64,000 nt of DNA from an uncultured Sphingobacteriaceae bacterium (GTDB lineage Bacteria > Bacteroidota > Bacteroidia > Sphingobacteriales > Sphingobacteriaceae): NCBI GenBank assembly GCA_946480915.1, contig CAMLLO010000025.1, forward strand, positions 1 to 64,000, in the 5' to 3' direction. Within the stretch, counting starts at the first letter, position 1; the number at the start of each line of letters is the position of its first letter. Shown here piece after piece: positions 43,866 to 52,489 of the stretch. The position numbers were made by a program, and so were the translations under genes. The notes below the pieces were generated by a model. That model ran no database searches. It was not told the DNA's origin and saw only the letters and a list, made by a program, of their open reading frames with translations.

Positions 43866-45752
43866 TTACCATCCTGGGTTTTGCTTAAACTCCGGATACA
43901 TATTAACATCGGCTCTTTTAAATGGCAGCCAGTAATGCTTTTCTGAAAACGGCCTTTGCAGGATCACACGCTCACGGAAGTTCGCCACTTTGTTAGTTTT
44001 TGGATCCTTTGTAGGATCGAGAGGCGCAGCTCTATCAAACTCAGCTGCAGTCTTCAACGTGTAAGGAACCTCAGCTAAGAGATACCAGCGACGAAGGTCA
44101 TTGAATCGGTGTCCTTCGAAAGCAAGTTCAACTGCACGTTCACGTCTAACTTCCTTCATAAATTCATCAGCAGAAACCAGAAACTTTGCAGCAACCTGTG
44201 CAACTCCCGCCCTATCGCGTATTACGTTAATTGCATCTACCGCAGTTTTGCTAAATCCAGGCGCTGTTGCAACAGGAGAGTTATAACCAGCTGTAACTGC
44301 TTCAGCATACATTAAATAGATATCGGCCAAACGCATGTATGGTACTTTTATATTAAGATTTTGACCGTAATTCCAGCCCTGATCATATCCGTTTGCAGTA
44401 CGGGGAATAAATTTGTAGAGGATGTAACCTGTACGGCTGCCAGAACGATCATCGCGGTAGCTTCCACCCGTAAAGAGATTAGCATAGCGATGCGGCTCCA
44501 TATTAGCAGCCAGGGCACCTTGAATTACTTTTACGCCGTCAAAACCGATATCATTGTAGAATCTCGGATCACGGTTACGCCATGGAAACTGAGGATCGTA
44601 GCCGGATGCAGCATCTGCCTGTGCAGAATTTGCTATAGGTAATCCGTTCTGCATGCCGTAATTATTAACGTAATTGGATGTCGGAGCAAACACAAGTGAT
44701 TCTGCACCTGCTATTAGCGTGGTGTACTGCTTCGCAGTTCCGTAAGTAGAACCGTGTGCACCCCAGTATGGTCCCGAAAAAATAGCTTCTGTACCTCCAG
44801 GGATCATAAAATTCTGACCAGTTGTATAGAAGTTTCTGCTATACTGCGCGAATGGTAACAGCTTATGAGGAGCTGCTCCACTCTCAGTCAGTTGCAGTAG
44901 CTCTGCAAAAGCAGCTGCCGCTTTTTTGCTTAACTCAACGTTATATGTCTTATTTTTTGTTGATTCATAATTCATTAATGGACTGGCCGCCCACAGATAA
45001 TTCTTGCCAAGGTATCCGAGCGCCATAATTTTGTTTATGCGCAATTGATTTTTACCGAGGGTTGTCCTGCCGGCCTGCGTTTCGTCCCAGTTAATGGGTA
45101 AAAGATCAGCAGCGTCTCTGAAGTCCTTGGCAGCCTTCTCAGCACATTCCTGATAACTTAATCGTGGCAACTTAAGTGGTTCGTCAGAAGGAAGAACCTG
45201 GTCAATGTAAGGCAGACCGCCGAAATATTGCATCAGCATGAAATGAGACCATCCTCTAAAAAACAGGAGCTGTCCCTTAATCAAATTGCGCTCTTCGTCT
45301 GTAGCATTTACCAGCTTGTCCATATTTTGCAAACCCAGGTTAGATTTGCGGATGGCATACCAGGCTAATGGCCATAAGCCTTTGGTGAATCTATCGTTGT
45401 TAGTATTGGCACCTGCGTTATCCATAAATCCCGCACCCCAGCCATCGAATTCTCGTTGCCAACCCCAAAAATCTCCGTTATCTATTTTGTTAACGATGTG
45501 AAAATTTTGTACGGTTGATTGAATTTCGTCGTCTCCCCAGTTCCAGCTGTTCGTCCAATAACGATTCGTGAAATCGGGAATACAGTTATACAATTCTTCA
45601 GTAAATCCCTGGAAGTTGCGGAAATCTTTGAAGGCTGTTTCTTCTGATACAATTGATTCAGGAGCCTTGTCCAAGTACTTTTTACAGGAAACTCCTCCGA
45701 CCATAGAAGATACTATCCCTATGAACAATACGGTTTTTATATGTCTTTTCAT
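43866..45752 (-). CDS. SusD-like xylan-binding lipoprotein (XusB position)
   Basis: SusD/RagB protein of 628 aa from Met at 45,752 (a Met at 45,761 is also possible). The signal ends in MVGGVSC, followed by KKYLDKAPES, typical for SusD. Helical body with GQLLFFRGWSHFMLMQYFGG and C-terminal MRLADIYLMYAEAVTAG, RRERAVELAFEGHRFNDLRR and ending in QNPGW. It lies 11 bp after its SusC partner and 37 bp before the second SusC. It matches xusB, the first SusD of the tandem pair. Confidence 0.95.
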   Translation of the reverse strand: MKRHIKTVLFIGIVSSMVGGVSCKKYLDKAPESIVSEETAFKDFRNFQGFTEELYNCIPDFTNRYWTNSWNWGDDEIQSTVQNFHIVNKIDNGDFWGWQREFDGWGAGFMDNAGANTNNDRFTKGLWPLAWYAIRKSNLGLQNMDKLVNATDEERNLIKGQLLFFRGWSHFMLMQYFGGLPYIDQVLPSDEPLKLPRLSYQECAEKAAKDFRDAADLLPINWDETQAGRTTLGKNQLRINKIMALGYLGKNYLWAASPLMNYESTKNKTYNVELSKKAAAAFAELLQLTESGAAPHKLLPFAQYSRNFYTTGQNFMIPGGTEAIFSGPYWGAHGSTYGTAKQYTTLIAGAESLVFAPTSNYVNNYGMQNGLPIANSAQADAASGYDPQFPWRNRDPRFYNDIGFDGVKVIQGALAANMEPHRYANLFTGGSYRDDRSGSRTGYILYKFIPRTANGYDQGWNYGQNLNIKVPYMRLADIYLMYAEAVTAGYNSPVATAPGFSKTAVDAINVIRDRAGVAQVAAKFLVSADEFMKEVRRERAVELAFEGHRFNDLRRWYLLAEVPYTLKTAAEFDRAAPLDPTKDPKTNKVANFRERVILQRPFSEKHYWLPFKRADVNMYPEFKQNPGW

Positions 45753-45763
45753 TACAATCATAA

Positions 45764-48700
45764 TTAGAAGGTGATGTTAGCACCCAGGTTATAACGTTTA
45801 ACTGTAGGGTAAGCTCCCTGAGAAGCCCATCCCTGGCCACCTGCTCCCTGATAATTAGCTTCACGGTCATCCGGCATTTTTGTCCACACATGAAGATTAT
45901 TCCCGTTTAAGAATACTCTCACGCTCGACATCCCTGCTTTTTTAACCCAGCTTTGGTTGAAGGTGTAAGCGATCTCAGCATTTTTAAGACGGATGTATGA
46001 AGCATCATACATATACCTGTCGGCTGTGTAGAAGCCGGTTGGTGTAGATTCCCAGCGAGGCATCGGACCGTCCGGATTGGTATTATCCTTAGCCCAGTAA
46101 GAACCTTCCTCGTAAGCGACAGTATTTTTCCCTGCGAAAGAGCCTAATACTACCTGGCGTGTAACATTATTTACACCGTAAAACTGAGCAAAGACACTAA
46201 AACGTTTAAAGTCGAATCCCAGAGTGGCGTTATAGGTGTTTTCAGGCGCACCTGAGAAACCGTAAGGAATATTATCATTCGCGTCGATAACCCCATCTCC
46301 GTTGTAATCGACAATATGGAAATTACCGGGAAGCTTCTGGTTATCGTTCGCGTTATGCTGCGTGCTGGCAAAAAGCTCATCCCAGGTGTTGTAATATCCC
46401 TGACTGACATAAGAATATCCCTGACCGATCTGTTTTTCAAGAGGCTTTGAATAAAGTGGCAATAGTTCGGCAACGTCGGCCTGAATAACTCTATTCATTG
46501 CACGGGTAAAGTTGATGTTCGACCATAAACGGAGGTTATTACTCATTTTCCTGTTAAAGCGAAGGTCAAATTCATAGCCTCTTGAACGCACCTTACCCAC
46601 ATTAGCAGGAGGAGGTGTAGCTCCATAATATGAGGGCACAGCTCGGTTTGTGGTGATAATGTCGCTCCTATCATCCTGAAAAAAGTCGATACTTCCTGAG
46701 ATCATACCCCGAAATATTCCGAAATCGAGCGCTATATTCTTTTTAGATACTTTTTCCCAGCGAATATTTGGGTTTCCTACGCCGGGTTGTCTGTACCAAT
46801 TGTAGGGACTTTGTTCGGCGGATTCGCCGGTAATTCCTAATGGCGTTCTGCCCCCAAAGGCCCATTGATCCTGGTAGGCAAATCTTGGAGATCCACCGTC
46901 GTCACCAATCTCCCCGTACGATCCTCTTAATTTCAGCATGTTTATGAATGTGATCGACTTCATAAAGTTTTCTTCAGACAGCATCCAGCCAAGTCCGCCA
47001 GAAGAAAAGAACTCGAAGCGGTAATCGGGACCGAATTTTTCGGAACCGTTATAGGCTCCGTTATATTCAGCGCTATACTTCCCTTTAAAATTATATGTAG
47101 TACGGAATACCCAGTCTTCACGGTAAATTGGCACAATACTTCCGGAAGCAGATTGATCACGGCTCCAAAGTGCCATTGCCGTAAGGTTATGATTCCTGGC
47201 AATCTGCGTTCCGTAATTCAACTGAAGCTGTGAAAACATACGTCGATAGGTAGCATTGTCGTCTACGTTACCAGCGGCAGGCGCCCAACGTACACTTTCC
47301 CTCCATTCGAGCTCGGTAGCTGCATCCTTAGTTTGCGAATAGGTGACAACTCCTGTTTCCGGGTTTATATATCTACTAAGGGTACCGTTATTGGTATCAT
47401 TTATACCACGGGCATTTTCGATGAAAGTATTATCGATAGAAATAGTGCCTTTGGCGGAAAGGCCTTTCAGAATTGCTTCTAGATTTTGATCGAGGGTAAA
47501 GTCGGTTGTGATTCTTGAAGTGGTGACATTTTGGATACCACTGGTAGACAATATCCGAGCAGAGTTAAGGCCTTGCTGTTCGTTAGGTGCATAATAACCC
47601 CACATGCCGTCTGAATACTTAGGAAGAAACAAGTTTGGAGCCGCAGAATAAGCTGCAGTCCAGGTGTTATAGGGATTTACACCAATCCATGGTCTTGCTG
47701 TCGTCCCTCTGGAACCTGCTATATTTGTCTTAAAAACAGTACTTGGCGTAAGTTGAAAGTCGAGATTGCTCCGAACATTCATTCTTTTAAAACCGTAACC
47801 ACCATCATATCCCCGATTGTTTTCGAATCGTTTAAAGAGATCTCCTTCATCAAGATAATCGACAGAAGAGAAATACTTTACAAAAGGAGTTCCGCCGCTA
47901 ATGTTAACGTTTGCATTGTAAGACATTGCATTATCTTTAAACAAGACGTCTACCCAGTCAACATTTGGATAACGCTCGGCTTCTTCTAAATTAGCAGGAG
48001 CCCTGTATTTCATCATTAGGTCTTCGGGCATATAAGATGACCAGGCTCCCGGAGCCAAACCCAGCTCATACTCAATAGTTTGATTACGAGTTTTAAACAT
48101 ATCATACGAATCCAGCTTGCCGGGTAGCTTGGAAGGGGCCTTCATTACGGTATTAACAGAGGCTCTGATCTGGGCTTTACCAGACTTGCCGCGTTTTGTA
48201 GTGATAAGGATTACTCCGTTAGCGCCTTTAACACCGAAAACAGCAGTAGCAGAGGCATCTTTCAAAACTGAGACTGATTCTACAGACTGTATATCGATAT
48301 TATTCATCGAACGCTCTACACCATCTACCAAAATAAGCGGACTGGCATTGTTCCAGGTACTGCGGCCACGAATAAGGATCTGCGGATCTTCCTCCCCTGG
48401 CATCCCGGTACTTGCTGTAGTGATTACACCCGGCAAATTTCCGGTTAGGGCGGCGCCCAAACTAGTTACACCGCCGTTTCGCTCCAACACTTCGCTTGTC
48501 GCTTGTGTAATCGCCCCTACAACACTTTGTTTTTTCTGTTGTCCGTAACCAACTACTACAACTTGCTCTAATTGCGCAACATCGTCTTTCATAGTTACGG
48601 TCACGGTATTTTTGCCGCTGATATCGACTTCCTGGGTAGTCATTCCGAGGTAGCTGACTATCAGATATCTTCCGTCGGCAGGGACGTTAATCGAAAACGC

Positions 48701-48931
48701 GCCATTTATATCAGTTACTGCACGGGAAGCCCCGCCTTTTACTGCAACGCCTGCTCCAATGACAGGCTGCTTTTGCTGATCAACAACAGTTCCTCTTACA
48801 AACCGGCTTTGCTGACCGAAGGCAACACCAACTACCAGCATAATCAGAATTGTAAAGGTAAATTTTAACGTGCCCCCTTGTAAACTACTCTTAACAGGAG
48901 CGACATTATAGAATTTGATAATTTTTTCCAT
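45764..48931 (-). CDS. SusC-like TonB-dependent transporter (XusA position)
   Basis: Outer-membrane transporter of 1055 aa and first gene of the core xylan operon. N-terminal signal (about 15-40), carboxypeptidase-regulatory-like domain (VRGTVVDQQKQPVIGAGVAV, DINGAFSINVP), then VVVVGYGQQKKQSVVGAI and the plug (SVSVLKDASATAVFGVKGAN), and a barrel ending in YNLGANITF. No STN domain. The gap of more than 1 kb upstream (48,932-49,980) separates it from a divergent GH10 gene and must contain the operon promoter, but no exact TAnnTTTG match was found on this strand. Confidence 0.95.
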   Translation of the reverse strand: MEKIIKFYNVAPVKSSLQGGTLKFTFTILIMLVVGVAFGQQSRFVRGTVVDQQKQPVIGAGVAVKGGASRAVTDINGAFSINVPADGRYLIVSYLGMTTQEVDISGKNTVTVTMKDDVAQLEQVVVVGYGQQKKQSVVGAITQATSEVLERNGGVTSLGAALTGNLPGVITTASTGMPGEEDPQILIRGRSTWNNASPLILVDGVERSMNNIDIQSVESVSVLKDASATAVFGVKGANGVILITTKRGKSGKAQIRASVNTVMKAPSKLPGKLDSYDMFKTRNQTIEYELGLAPGAWSSYMPEDLMMKYRAPANLEEAERYPNVDWVDVLFKDNAMSYNANVNISGGTPFVKYFSSVDYLDEGDLFKRFENNRGYDGGYGFKRMNVRSNLDFQLTPSTVFKTNIAGSRGTTARPWIGVNPYNTWTAAYSAAPNLFLPKYSDGMWGYYAPNEQQGLNSARILSTSGIQNVTTSRITTDFTLDQNLEAILKGLSAKGTISIDNTFIENARGINDTNNGTLSRYINPETGVVTYSQTKDAATELEWRESVRWAPAAGNVDDNATYRRMFSQLQLNYGTQIARNHNLTAMALWSRDQSASGSIVPIYREDWVFRTTYNFKGKYSAEYNGAYNGSEKFGPDYRFEFFSSGGLGWMLSEENFMKSITFINMLKLRGSYGEIGDDGGSPRFAYQDQWAFGGRTPLGITGESAEQSPYNWYRQPGVGNPNIRWEKVSKKNIALDFGIFRGMISGSIDFFQDDRSDIITTNRAVPSYYGATPPPANVGKVRSRGYEFDLRFNRKMSNNLRLWSNINFTRAMNRVIQADVAELLPLYSKPLEKQIGQGYSYVSQGYYNTWDELFASTQHNANDNQKLPGNFHIVDYNGDGVIDANDNIPYGFSGAPENTYNATLGFDFKRFSVFAQFYGVNNVTRQVVLGSFAGKNTVAYEEGSYWAKDNTNPDGPMPRWESTPTGFYTADRYMYDASYIRLKNAEIAYTFNQSWVKKAGMSSVRVFLNGNNLHVWTKMPDDREANYQGAGGQGWASQGAYPTVKRYNLGANITF

Positions 48932-49980
48932 TATTAAGGTTCTAAAGAATATAGAATTAAACTAGGTTCGTTTTACTGCATAATGGACATAAAGTCCCTT
49001 ACAGGAAATAGCATAGGTAAAAGAAGGTAAAGGTTCTTTTAAAGGATCAGGAAATTTGTTCATACGTTAGGTTAATTAAGTAGTTTGATTAGTGCTCGAT
49101 ACTCATATCTGAATAAGTAGGATAGCCTCCGGCCACCTTCTAAATGTTACAGATTTACCCGCTTCCAATTGAGAAAATGTAAGCAGGAATACATTTAGAA
49201 ATGCCCCCTTCATGATTGGTTTTTGGTTGTAAAAGTTTTAGCATATAAATTAAATTAGTGTTCAGTTTTTTCGTGATCTTAAAGGCTATGCAGAAATTCT
49301 TCATGATCCTTCTATCGCACGTTTGGTTTAAGTGATTGGTTGCCACACTTCCCGGATATTCCAACTCATTCGATGAGTTTGAATATCTAAAGGTAGATTC
49401 AACTGGTTTTTCTGCATCGCACATTTGTACATAATTCTATCTCATTTGTCCACGTTTCTGCATGTTAAACCACTTTTATCATCGAAGTTGCCCGTTTTAT
49501 GCCAACGTTGTCATAATTAGCTTGAATTCAATTTAAATCCATTGCGAAATTTGTGCTTAACAGGATGCGCTTATTAACTTTTCTTCTGGTCGATATTTAC
49601 CTCTAGTCTCACACTTGCCTGGGTCTTCGAGCTTCCCGGCGATTTAGATATAATCACATGAGATTTTCCCGATAAACTGCTGATCCTGTTAAGAGCAGTT
49701 CGTGCTGTTTTGAATAATTTGTTAGTAAATGGAAAATAGAAGTGAGAAAAACAGGTTGCTATCAGGAGTGTCAGAGACATCAGGATAAAATATTGTATGG
49801 AATATTTTCTGGCACGTAACTCAGGTCAGTTGCTTGAAGCACCCGTAAACGATACAAAAATGTTACTCAAAATACCAGCCATCCTCTCCTGTTGAACATC
49901 TGTTACACTATTATGTTGAATTTCAACAAGCAGTCTATAGTATTGCCCATATCTTTGACTGCTATCATAACCCAACGCGC
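48932..49980. other. Intergenic region of about 1 kb between divergent xusA-like and GH10 genes
   Basis: No supported gene. Two short minus-strand frames (49,155-49,424 and 49,574-49,780) lack recognisable domains. The region should hold the leader and promoter of the core operon to the left and of the GH10 gene to the right. Its length is unusual inside this otherwise compact locus and could reflect loss of a gene or a regulatory leader. Confidence 0.5.
49915..49957 (+). promoter_or_regulatory. Promoter -7 element and palindrome upstream of the GH10 gene
   Basis: TATCTTTG at 49,950-49,957 matches the Bacteroidota -7 consensus TAnnTTTG exactly, 24 bp before the start codon. A palindrome GTTGAA-T-TTCAAC lies at 49,915-49,927, just upstream, and could be an operator; GTTGAA also occurs at 49,891-49,896. 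No consensus -33 element is at the usual distance, which would fit activator-dependent transcription. Confidence 0.45.
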
Positions 49981-51078
49981 ATGTACAGAGTTAAAAAAAC
50001 GAATCTTGTAGTCTCCCTAATCTTCATCTCTGCAATAATGATTGCAGCTACTCAACAGAACCTGGAAAAAAAGCCGCAAAAAGGATTAAAAGATTACTAT
50101 AAAAAATATTTTCCAATTGGAGTAGCAGTTCGCCCTTCAGATCTCACTGCTGACGCTGAATCCAGCCTGATCCTTAAAGAATTCAATAGCATCACTGCTG
50201 AAAATGCGATGAAGATGGGGCCAATACATCCAGAAGAAAATCGCTTTTTTTGGCGGGATGCCGATGCGATAGTTGATTTCGCCAACCGGAATAAGATCAA
50301 AATGCGTGGCCATACTCTTTGCTGGCATGCTCAAACACCAAGATGGCTATTTAAAGACTCTGCAGGAAACGATGTTAACAAAGAAATGCTTCTCAAACGG
50401 TTAGAAAACCATATAACAACTGTTGTATCAAGGTACAAAGGGAGGGTGTATGCCTGGGACGTTGTAAACGAAGCTATAGCGGATGGTGACGATTTTCTTC
50501 GCAAGTCGAAATGGACAGATATAACAGGAGAAGAATTCATCGAGAGAGCTTTTGAATATGCGCATAAAGCAGATCCTAAAGCCGTTCTGTTTTACAATGA
50601 TTACAATACGGAAATCCCTGCTAAACGCGACAAAATTTACCGGCTATTAAAAGGGTTGAAGGAAAAAGGAGTTCCGGTTCATGGCGTGGGACTTCAGGCT
50701 CATTGGTCAATCTCTTCGCCAACGCGGGAAGAACTGGAAAAATCGATAGAAATGTTTTCTTCACTCGGACTACAAATTCAATTCACTGAGTTAGATGTGT
50801 CTATTTACGCGGGCCGTCAGGGCGGCCAGTTAATACAGGGACAGCAACAGCAGCAAGCGGGACAATTTACACCCGAAATAGAACAGAAGCAGATTGAAAA
50901 ATACCAAATGGTATTTGAGGTGTTCAGAAAATATAGAAAAAACATCACAGGTGTTACATTCTGGAATTTGTCTGACAGGTATACTTGGCTGGATGGCAGG
51001 GGAAGGAAGAATTTCCCTTTATTGTTTGACGCAAACTATAAGCCTAAAAAGGCTTACTGGGAAGTAATCAAGTTCTAA
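49981..51078 (+). CDS. GH10 endo-1,4-beta-xylanase, single-domain
   Basis: Xylanase of 365 aa with a hydrophobic N-terminal signal or anchor (about 8-24) and an uninterrupted GH10 barrel. Motifs: NSITAENAMKMGPIHPEE, RGHTLCWHAQTPRWLF, AWDVVNEAIADG with acid/base E164 and IQFTELDVSIY with nucleophile E270, then GVTFWNLSDRYTWL near the end. A Gln-rich insert (about 280-300) sits in a loop after the nucleophile. It is the only plus-strand gene in the locus, so it is separately controlled. Probably periplasmic, trimming imported xylo-oligosaccharides. Confidence 0.93.
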   Translation: MYRVKKTNLVVSLIFISAIMIAATQQNLEKKPQKGLKDYYKKYFPIGVAVRPSDLTADAESSLILKEFNSITAENAMKMGPIHPEENRFFWRDADAIVDFANRNKIKMRGHTLCWHAQTPRWLFKDSAGNDVNKEMLLKRLENHITTVVSRYKGRVYAWDVVNEAIADGDDFLRKSKWTDITGEEFIERAFEYAHKADPKAVLFYNDYNTEIPAKRDKIYRLLKGLKEKGVPVHGVGLQAHWSISSPTREELEKSIEMFSSLGLQIQFTELDVSIYAGRQGGQLIQGQQQQQAGQFTPEIEQKQIEKYQMVFEVFRKYRKNITGVTFWNLSDRYTWLDGRGRKNFPLLFDANYKPKKAYWEVIKF

Positions 51079-51139
51079 AGAGTGAGATCATTTTAGGGGC
51101 AGCTTTTTTGCTTAATTTTACTTTTTAACGCCAGCTATC

Positions 51140-51180
51140 GGGCCAATGATGATACTTAGCAAGTCAGTTCTCATTGGCCC
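51140..51180. terminator. Hairpin between convergent GH10 and GH43 genes
   Basis: A perfect 10-bp inverted repeat GGGCCAATGA / TCATTGGCCC (51,140-51,149 and 51,171-51,180) with a 21-nt loop lies in the convergent gap 51,079-51,361. Stems of this strength between convergent genes often end transcription, but neither side has a clear T run, so factor-dependent or no termination is possible. Confidence 0.45.
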
Positions 51181-51361
51181 TAACTAATACAAGGCATAAT
51201 GGATGCTTCCCAAACTCGTTTATCTTTTTCTATTATACGACGAGAAAAACAAATCATCAAAACGTATGTCCATTACGAATGCTGAAATACTTTGCCTACC
51301 ATAACTCATTTCTCGCCACCCCTGCTCAAGCAAGGTTTCTTAAGCCTAAGCATTGAAATGT

Positions 51362-52318
51362 CTATTTTACCGGTACTACCCCTGCACTAGTTTGAACGAT
51401 TTTTCGAATAGATCCATCCTTGTTATAATACATATAGTCTACACAAATTGAACGTCTGTAACTCCCCCCGGTAGGCAAAGATCCATTGTGATAAAAGAAG
51501 TATGATTTCCCTTTGAAGTCGACAATTCCGGGATGAGTAGTAAAGCTATTCGGAACGTTCTCCTGAATAATGCCTCTGTACGTCCATGGACCGGCTGGAT
51601 TTGTAGCCGTGCAATATTCAATCATTTCAGGTTTAGTTCCAGCGCTGGCATACACCAGATAATACAAACCTTTCCGTTTATAAACCCATGGCCCTTCGAT
51701 ATACCCCTGAGGTTTGAATGCGGTAATCGGACTATCCAGTTCGGTCATACTTTTCTTTAGTTTTACCCATTTACAGCTGCCATTGCCCCAGAACATATAC
51801 GCATGTCCATCATCATCAACAAAAACTGTCGGGTCAATATCATCCCAGGCATGCGGCATATCCTTAGTCATCTCGTTGGTAATAAGCGCTTTTCCAATCG
51901 CATCTTTAAACGGACCGGTAGGACTGTCGGAAACAGCAACTCCGATGGCTGCACCACCTTTGCTCTCGTTATTACTTTTATGAAACGTGGATACAAACCA
52001 ATAAAACTTGCCATCCCGCTCGATGCATTGAGCTGCATAAGCGTCGCCGGTAGCCCAGGAAAAAGTTGCGGGAGATAGAAGTGCGCCGTGATCTTTCCAT
52101 TTCACCATGTCTTTCGATGAAAATACGTGCCAGTCGGGCATTTTGTAATTGGTAGCAGTTACCGAAGCCGTATCATGCCCCGTGTATAAGTAGACCTTTC
52201 CCTTGTGCACAATGGGAGATGGATCGGCGGTAAAAATGTGTTTGATAATGGGGTTTTGTGCATTCGAATTTATCATCGCACCGAAGGCAAGAGTTATTGC
52301 CAGAAATACTTTTTTCAT
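51362..52318 (-). CDS. GH43 arabinofuranosidase/xylosidase-type enzyme, no CBM
   Basis: Enzyme of 318 aa with a signal peptide (about 1-20) and the five-blade GH43 propeller. The catalytic triad is visible: Asp in FTADPSPIV (base), Asp in DDIDPTVFVDDDG (pKa modulator) and Glu in GYIEGPWVYKRKG (acid). The C-terminal SYFFYHNGSLPTGGSYRRS matches the GH43 members encoded at 57,216 and 60,046, but this one lacks their CBM6-like tail. Likely releases arabinose or xylose side groups from xylo-oligosaccharides; exact specificity is not predictable. Confidence 0.9.
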   Translation of the reverse strand: MKKVFLAITLAFGAMINSNAQNPIIKHIFTADPSPIVHKGKVYLYTGHDTASVTATNYKMPDWHVFSSKDMVKWKDHGALLSPATFSWATGDAYAAQCIERDGKFYWFVSTFHKSNNESKGGAAIGVAVSDSPTGPFKDAIGKALITNEMTKDMPHAWDDIDPTVFVDDDGHAYMFWGNGSCKWVKLKKSMTELDSPITAFKPQGYIEGPWVYKRKGLYYLVYASAGTKPEMIEYCTATNPAGPWTYRGIIQENVPNSFTTHPGIVDFKGKSYFFYHNGSLPTGGSYRRSICVDYMYYNKDGSIRKIVQTSAGVVPVK

Positions 52319-52394
52319 ATGATTAGAATAAGCTTGTTTCGTTTTTTGGTTGAACTAATTGAAAAATCACTTTTTTAATCTTTTTATAAAACGT

Positions 52395-52458
52395 CAGACA
52401 GCGTTTGAAACGGCTGTCTGAGTTTAGCTGCCGCAGACAGGCGTTTTAGACGCTGTCT
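52395..52458. repeat. Tandem nested hairpins between GH31 and GH43
   Basis: Two adjacent hairpins, CAGACAGC/GCTGTCTG (52,395-52,420) and CAGACAG/CTGTCTG (52,434-52,458), can also fold together through TCAGACAGCGT and ACGCTGTCTGA as one long stem. They lie between two minus-strand genes and could attenuate or stabilise the transcript. Confidence 0.6.
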
Positions 52459-52489
52459 GATGGTTGTTTTTTTATAAATTAGCCTTAGA

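Noticed and set aside
49155..49424. 89-aa minus-strand frame in the same gap
   Set aside because: No domain, atypical composition, no signal peptide or neighbour; probably chance.
49574..49780. 68-aa minus-strand frame with a hydrophobic start
   Set aside because: Could be a tiny membrane protein, but no motif or operon link supports it.
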